From the NCBI GenBank assembly GCA_003153075.1, contig PMBW01000242.1:4033-14752 (forward strand): 10,720 nucleotides of DNA, written 5' to 3'. Numbering within the stretch: position 1 is the stretch's first letter; each line of letters opens with the position of its first letter. The position numbers and the translations under genes were made by a program. The notes under the pieces are model-generated. The model ran no database searches. It was not told where the DNA came from and was given only the letters and a program-made list of their open reading frames with translations. Shown here piece after piece: positions 6,856-10,720 of the stretch. The DNA is from Dehalococcoidia bacterium (GTDB lineage Bacteria > Chloroflexota > Dehalococcoidia > Dehalococcoidales > Fen-1064).

Positions 6856-7773
6856 ATGGGCAGATTTATAGTACGAAGAGTATTATGGCTTATTCTGGTG
6901 CTCTTTGTTGTGCTTTTAATTACCTTTATCTTGATGCACCTGGTACCCGGCGGCCCATGGGATAGAGAAAAAACCCTGGCGCCCAAAGTAATCGAAGCCC
7001 TCAATAAAAGATACGGGCTCGACCTGCCGCTGTGGAGGCAATTCGTCAATTACGTCTGGGGTGTACTGCACGGCGACCTGGGGCTTTCTTACTCCTATTC
7101 AGACCGCACGGTAGTGAGCATTTTAGTTCACGGCATACCGAAAACCGCGACTTTAGGCATTCTGGCCTTTGTAGTTGCCCAGGCCATTGGAATTCCATTT
7201 GGAGTAGCCGCCGCATTAAAACAAAATAGCCCCGTAGATTACGCTTCGGTGTTATTTTCCACGATCTTTGCCAGTATCCCCGGTTTTGTCCTGGGCATAT
7301 TATTAATGGTACTTTTCTCCGTCGTTTTACACTGGCTGCCTACCAGCGGCTGGGGCACTGTGGAGCAATTGATCATGCCGGTTTTTTGCCTGGCCGCACT
7401 GCCGGCCGCACAAAGCGCCCGTATCACACGCGCCAGCACCCTAGAAGTAATGCGTCAGGATTATGTCCGCACCGCACGCTCAAAGGGTATCCGGGAAAAC
7501 ACCGTGCGCGTCCGCCATATTTTCCGCAATTCGCTGATCCCCGTCGTGACCGTGGCCGGGCCGGAACTGGCCAACCTGATCACCGGTTCATTTATTATTG
7601 AAAATCTCTTCGCCATCCCAGGTGTCGGCAGGCTTTTTGTGCAGGGGATTTTCGCACGGGACTACACCCTGATCATGGGCGGCGTGCTTTTTTATGCCAT
7701 CGTTATTGCCCTGCTCAATCTGGTGGTCGATATCCTCTATGCGGCGATTGACCCGCGCATCCGTTATGAATAA
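6856..7773 (+). CDS. oppB: Oligopeptide/dipeptide-type ABC transporter permease, OppB/DppB family
   Basis: A 305-residue inner-membrane permease that pairs with OppC to form the translocation path. It has the hallmark N-terminus MGRFIVRRVLWLILVLFVV with a first membrane helix at about 9-30 ending in HLVPGGPW. An extracytoplasmic loop with YGLDLPLWRQFVNYVWGVL and HGDLGLSYS (72-80) follows, and about five further helices (near 98-121, 132-158, 170-188, 230-250 and 272-296). The ATPase-contacting EAA-like loop is at about 204-226 (RTARSKGIRENTVRVRHIF). FAIPGVGRLFVQGI (252-265) and the C-terminal DPRIRYE are also typical. Length is close to OppB of E. coli. AAAGGT sits 6 nt before the ATG. A compact 9-nt gap separates its stop from the oppC start. 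Confidence 0.95.
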   Translation: MGRFIVRRVLWLILVLFVVLLITFILMHLVPGGPWDREKTLAPKVIEALNKRYGLDLPLWRQFVNYVWGVLHGDLGLSYSYSDRTVVSILVHGIPKTATLGILAFVVAQAIGIPFGVAAALKQNSPVDYASVLFSTIFASIPGFVLGILLMVLFSVVLHWLPTSGWGTVEQLIMPVFCLAALPAAQSARITRASTLEVMRQDYVRTARSKGIRENTVRVRHIFRNSLIPVVTVAGPELANLITGSFIIENLFAIPGVGRLFVQGIFARDYTLIMGGVLFYAIVIALLNLVVDILYAAIDPRIRYE

Positions 7774-7785
7774 GGAGAGAAATTG
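7774..7785 (+). promoter_or_regulatory. Ribosome-binding site that fixes a TTG start for oppC
   Basis: GGAG (7774-7777, within AAGGAGAG) lies 5 nt before TTG (7783-7785). No in-frame ATG is found before residue 33 (inside the first membrane helix), so the rare start codon is well supported. It may make OppC translation slightly weaker than that of its neighbours. Confidence 0.75.
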
Positions 7786-8667
7786 GCTGTTGAAATAAAT
7801 ACCCCCGTTGTCTTCGAACGCCCGCCGCATACACTGTGGGGGGATGCTATTATCCGTTTGCGGCGGAACTATTTTGCTATGGGCGGGTTGGCGTTTATCA
7901 TTCTGCTCTCATTAGCCGCTATATTTGCGCCGTTGATCACGCATTACGGGTTTGCAGACCAGCACCTGGACCAGATACTGCAGGGGCCTTCGGCGCTACA
8001 TTGGATGGGCACCGACCAGTTAGGACGGGATACGTTCGCCAGACTGCTCTACGGCGCACGAACCTCCCTGGCAGTGGGGATTTTTACCCAATTTATCGTT
8101 ATCGTGATCGGCTTACCGATCGGGGCAATTGCCGGCTATGCCGGCGGCAAAGTAGATAATTATATCATGCGTTTTGTGGATGTGATGTATGCTTTCCCGG
8201 ACATCCTGCTGATTATCCTGTTGCGTTCCGTGCTCGGAGGCAGTATTTACATGCTCTTTCTTGCCATCGGACTGGTGGCGTGGGTCAATATTTCGCGGTT
8301 GGTACGCGGGCAACTGATGGCCTTGAAATCACGGGATTTTATCAGCGCGGCAAGGGCGATGGGCGGTATGGGGCGCTACATCACATGGCGGCACCTGCTG
8401 CCGAATTCCCTGGGACCGATAATTGTTTCCATTACTTTTAATGTGCCGCGCGCTATTTTCACGGAGGCTGCGCTCAGTTATATCGGTATCGGCGTGAAAC
8501 CCCCAACTCCCAGCTGGGGGGCAATGATTCAGGATGGTTTTAATCTCATCTTCGCCAAACCGTACATGCTGCTATTCCCGGCAATAGCTCTGGCGCTCCT
8601 GATGTTGGCATTCACATTCCTGGGTGACGGGCTGCGCGATGCCCTCGACCCGAAGTTGAGGCGGTAA
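7783..8667 (+). CDS. oppC: Oligopeptide/dipeptide-type ABC transporter permease, OppC/DppC family
   Basis: A 294-residue inner-membrane permease, partner of OppB. A short cytoplasmic N-terminus leads to RLRRNYFAMGGL and a first membrane helix at about 32-55. The extracytoplasmic segment then gives the family signature HWMGTDQLGRDTFARLLYGA (73-92). Further helices lie near 95-120, 136-170, 211-233 and 262-281. The EAA-like loop facing the ATPases is at about 186-209 (FISAARAMGGMGRYITWRHL, with LLPNSLGP following). PPTPSWGAMIQDG (240-252) and GDGLRDALDPKLR at the C-terminus are near-invariant in OppC/DppC proteins. Translation starts at TTG. The stop is 2 nt before the oppD ATG, so the two genes are probably translationally coupled. 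Confidence 0.95.
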   Translation: MAVEINTPVVFERPPHTLWGDAIIRLRRNYFAMGGLAFIILLSLAAIFAPLITHYGFADQHLDQILQGPSALHWMGTDQLGRDTFARLLYGARTSLAVGIFTQFIVIVIGLPIGAIAGYAGGKVDNYIMRFVDVMYAFPDILLIILLRSVLGGSIYMLFLAIGLVAWVNISRLVRGQLMALKSRDFISAARAMGGMGRYITWRHLLPNSLGPIIVSITFNVPRAIFTEAALSYIGIGVKPPTPSWGAMIQDGFNLIFAKPYMLLFPAIALALLMLAFTFLGDGLRDALDPKLRR

Positions 8668-8669
8668 AT

Positions 8670-9668
8670 ATGGCACCTTTACTCGAAGTCCGTAATATTA
8701 AGACCTACTTCCATACGCAGGATGGAATCGTGAAAGCGGTGGATGGGGTTTCGTATAACGTAAACCGCGGTGAAACGATCGCTCTGGTAGGTGAAAGTGG
8801 CTGCGGTAAAACCGTCAGCGCCCTTTCGATTTTACGGCTGGTCGCCGAACCGGCGGGAAAAATCATCTCCGGTGAGATTCTGTTTGACGGCATCGACCTC
8901 CTGAAACTGTCTGATGAGGAAATGCGCAAAATGCGCGGCGCGAAGATTTCCATCATCTTTCAGGAACCGCAGACATCACTCAATCCGGTGCTGACCATCG
9001 GCAGACAAATCTCGGAAGGACTTGAATTTCATAAAAACATGTCGCAAAGCGAAGGGTTGCAGGAAGCAATACACCAGCTGAAACTGGTGGGCATCCCCCA
9101 CCCGGAACGCCGGGTTCACGATTACCCGCATCAGTTCAGCGGCGGCATGCGCCAACGAGTGATGATCGCGATCGCCATCGCCTGCCAACCGCAGCTGATT
9201 ATTGCCGACGAACCAACCACAGTGGTGGATGTCACCATACAGGCACAGTTACTGGAATTGATCAGGAATATTACCAAAGAACTGAATACCGCTCTTATTC
9301 TTATTACTCATAACCTGGGCATAGTCGCCCGCTACGCGCAGAGGGTTTTTGTGATGTACGCCGGTAATATCGTCGAGCACGGCAAGGCGATGGATGTCTA
9401 TCATTATCCATGCCATCCTTATACTGCCGGGCTTTTAGCCTCCGTACCGCGGCTGGACGAACCGCGAAAAACCCGTTTACTGCCCATCGAGGGACAACCG
9501 CCCGACCTGATCGCGCCGCCCATAGGGTGCTCTTTCCAGGCACGCTGCGCTTATTCTATTCCGGATTGTCAGAAAGCTAAACCGCCTTTGGTAGAAATAA
9601 CTCAGGGCCATTTTGCGGCATGCTGGGTATCGCAAAGAGGAACGAGACAATGGCAGAAGTCGTCATAG
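8670..9668 (+). CDS. oppD: Oligopeptide/dipeptide-type ABC transporter ATPase, OppD/DppD family
   Basis: A 332-residue cytoplasmic ATPase that pairs with OppF to drive import. In order: Walker A GESGCGKT (41-48), Q-loop Gln98 ([12 protein letters not shown]), ABC signature FSGGMRQR (156-163), Walker B LIIADE (176-181) and switch His214 (ITHN). The C-terminal oligo_HPY domain has CHPYTAGLL (248-256) and four cysteines at 287, 293, 300 and 318 (C-X5-C-X6-C-X17-C). In some characterised Opp/Dpp systems these ligate a [4Fe-4S] cluster. Two small departures from the common pattern are TTVVD where TTALD is usual in the D-loop, and ITHN where ITHD is usual after the switch histidine. Both keep the key Asp187 and His214. 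The start has GAGG upstream (8658-8661). The 3' end overlaps oppF by 19 bp in another frame. Confidence 0.95.
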   Translation: MAPLLEVRNIKTYFHTQDGIVKAVDGVSYNVNRGETIALVGESGCGKTVSALSILRLVAEPAGKIISGEILFDGIDLLKLSDEEMRKMRGAKISIIFQEPQTSLNPVLTIGRQISEGLEFHKNMSQSEGLQEAIHQLKLVGIPHPERRVHDYPHQFSGGMRQRVMIAIAIACQPQLIIADEPTTVVDVTIQAQLLELIRNITKELNTALILITHNLGIVARYAQRVFVMYAGNIVEHGKAMDVYHYPCHPYTAGLLASVPRLDEPRKTRLLPIEGQPPDLIAPPIGCSFQARCAYSIPDCQKAKPPLVEITQGHFAACWVSQRGTRQWQKSS

Positions 9669-10639
9669 AAGTAAACAACCTGGCCAAATATTTCCCGGTG
9701 ACACGGGGGTTATTCCGCCAGAAAAAAATCGCCGATGTGAAAGCGGTGGATGGCGTCAGTTTTACCATCCATAAAGGGGAAACGCTGGGCCTGGTTGGTG
9801 AAAGCGGCTGCGGCAAAACTACGCTTGGTAAATGCGTTTTACAGTTATTACGTCCCACCAGCGGTGAAGTAATCTTCGAAGGCCAGAACTTGTGTGAACT
9901 GTCGGATAGAGAACTCGTACCGATCAGGGCAAAACTACAGGTAATATTTCAAGACCCCTACGATTCGCTGGACCCGCGTTTTACGGCGATGGATATCATC
10001 GGCGAACCTTTACGGATTCATAAAATTTCCAACGGCAAAGAATATCGGGATAGAGTGGCCGAGCTGCTTGACCTGGTAGGCCTGGCACCGTACATGGCGG
10101 AGCGGTATCCGCACGAATTCAGCGGCGGGCAACGTCAGCGGTTAGGAGTGGCCAGAGCGCTGGCTTTACAACCCGAATTTATAATGTGCGATGAACCGTT
10201 ATCGGCGCTCGATGTCTCGATACAGGCACAAGTTCTGAACCTGCTCGATGATCTGCAGCAAAAGTTCGGCGTGGCTTACCTGTTTATTTCCCACGACCTA
10301 TCGGTAGTGCGGCACATCAGCGACCGTGTGATCGTGATGTACCTTGGAAAGGTAATGGAGATTTCCAACCGGGATGAACTGTATAAAAACCCGTTGCATC
10401 CTTACACGCAGGCTTTGCTCTCGGCGGTGCCCATCCCCGATCCGGCGGTGGAGACGAAAAGAGAAGTCATATTGTTGCAGGGTGAAGTGCCCAGCCCGAT
10501 GAACCCGCCGACCGGATGTGTTTTCCATCCCCGCTGCTACCGCGCTTTTGCGGATTGTCCCAAAATAGTGCCGCTCCTCGCCGATGCCGGCGGTGGTCAC
10601 CAGGTTGCCTGCCTGCTTTATAAAACATCAAGACCGTAG
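9650..10639 (+). CDS. oppF: Oligopeptide/dipeptide-type ABC transporter ATPase, OppF/DppF family
   Basis: A 329-residue cytoplasmic ATPase, partner of OppD. The N-terminus LAKYFPVTRGLFRQK is typical of OppF/DppF. In order: Walker A GESGCGKT (50-57), Q-loop Gln101 (VIFQDPYDSLDPR), ABC signature FSGGQRQR (157-164), Walker B FIMCDE (177-182), normal D-loop SALD (185-188) and switch His215 (ISHD). The C-terminal domain has HPYTQALLSAVP (250-261) and cysteines at 290, 296, 303 and 321, with the same C-X5-C-X6-C-X17-C spacing as OppD. The ATG at 9650 is chosen because AGAGG (9636-9640) lies 9 nt upstream. The frame is open from 9620 but those residues are not OppF-like. The start lies inside oppD, which suggests coupled translation. 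Last gene of the operon. Confidence 0.95.
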   Translation: MAEVVIEVNNLAKYFPVTRGLFRQKKIADVKAVDGVSFTIHKGETLGLVGESGCGKTTLGKCVLQLLRPTSGEVIFEGQNLCELSDRELVPIRAKLQVIFQDPYDSLDPRFTAMDIIGEPLRIHKISNGKEYRDRVAELLDLVGLAPYMAERYPHEFSGGQRQRLGVARALALQPEFIMCDEPLSALDVSIQAQVLNLLDDLQQKFGVAYLFISHDLSVVRHISDRVIVMYLGKVMEISNRDELYKNPLHPYTQALLSAVPIPDPAVETKREVILLQGEVPSPMNPPTGCVFHPRCYRAFADCPKIVPLLADAGGGHQVACLLYKTSRP

Positions 10640-10720
10640 CCTCCTCGCCTTGAGGGGAAAATTAAAGTGAGGGTGTACATTAACCAAACTAATTGCCAAG
10701 ACAGTTTCTTAACGCAAATT
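10640..10720. other. Region downstream of oppF, no gene seen
   Basis: No coding region is supported in these last 81 bases. A small inverted repeat, CTCCTC-GCCTT-GAGGGG (10641-10657, 6 bp with one wobble), follows the oppF stop directly. The bases after it are A-rich rather than T-rich, so it is not a convincing intrinsic terminator, though it could still shape the 3' end of the operon message. Confidence 0.4.

Noticed and set aside
10641..10657. Intrinsic terminator after oppF
   Set aside because: The stem is only 6 bp with a wobble and is followed by A residues, not T residues, so it lacks the defining U-tract.

Overview
The window is about 10.7 kb of ordinary, densely coded bacterial chromosome of moderate GC. 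No rRNA, tRNA, CRISPR array, transposon, phage or plasmid gene was found. Nine protein genes are recognisable, all intact. A lipoprotein-type solute-binding protein, and complete four-cysteine (probable iron-sulfur) motifs at the end of both peptide-ABC ATPases, fit an anaerobic or microaerobic bacterium. The N-terminal-GNAT/ADP-forming acyl-CoA synthetase fusion and the tmk-rnhB-yraN grouping made me think of Chloroflexota (Dehalococcoidia-like) or a deep clostridial relative. That placement is an impression, not a measurement.

Layout. The left half is on the minus strand. First comes a single gene (2817-121) for an 898-residue Pat-like protein: a GNAT acetyltransferase fused to an ADP-forming acyl-CoA synthetase, with its own promoter-like sequence around 2879-2906. 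Upstream of it lies a compact three-gene operon, read leftward from 4677: tmk (thymidylate kinase), rnhB (ribonuclease HII) and yraN (UPF0102 nuclease-fold protein). Spacing is tight (10 bp, then a 4-bp ATGA overlap). All three concern nucleotide supply or nucleic-acid maintenance.

A divergent, AT-richer intergenic region (4678-5069) separates these from a rightward five-gene operon encoding a complete Opp/Dpp-type ABC importer (5070-10639). Its parts are a substrate-binding lipoprotein (oppA), two permeases (oppB, oppC) and two ATPases (oppD, oppF). The lipoprotein should capture oligopeptides or a similar solute outside the membrane, OppB/OppC form the channel, and OppD/OppF power import. 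The last four genes are closely spaced or overlapping. The only sizeable gap is 82 bp between oppA and oppB, which holds a long GC-rich hairpin.

I do not see a new defence system or other novel multigene system. The points most worth a second look are: (1) the likely 150-nt leader of the transporter mRNA, in which a 7-base anti-Shine-Dalgarno can pair with the oppA ribosome-binding site; (2) the 15-bp hairpin between oppA and oppB; and (3) the Pat-like fusion, which keeps the histidines needed for acyl-CoA synthetase chemistry.
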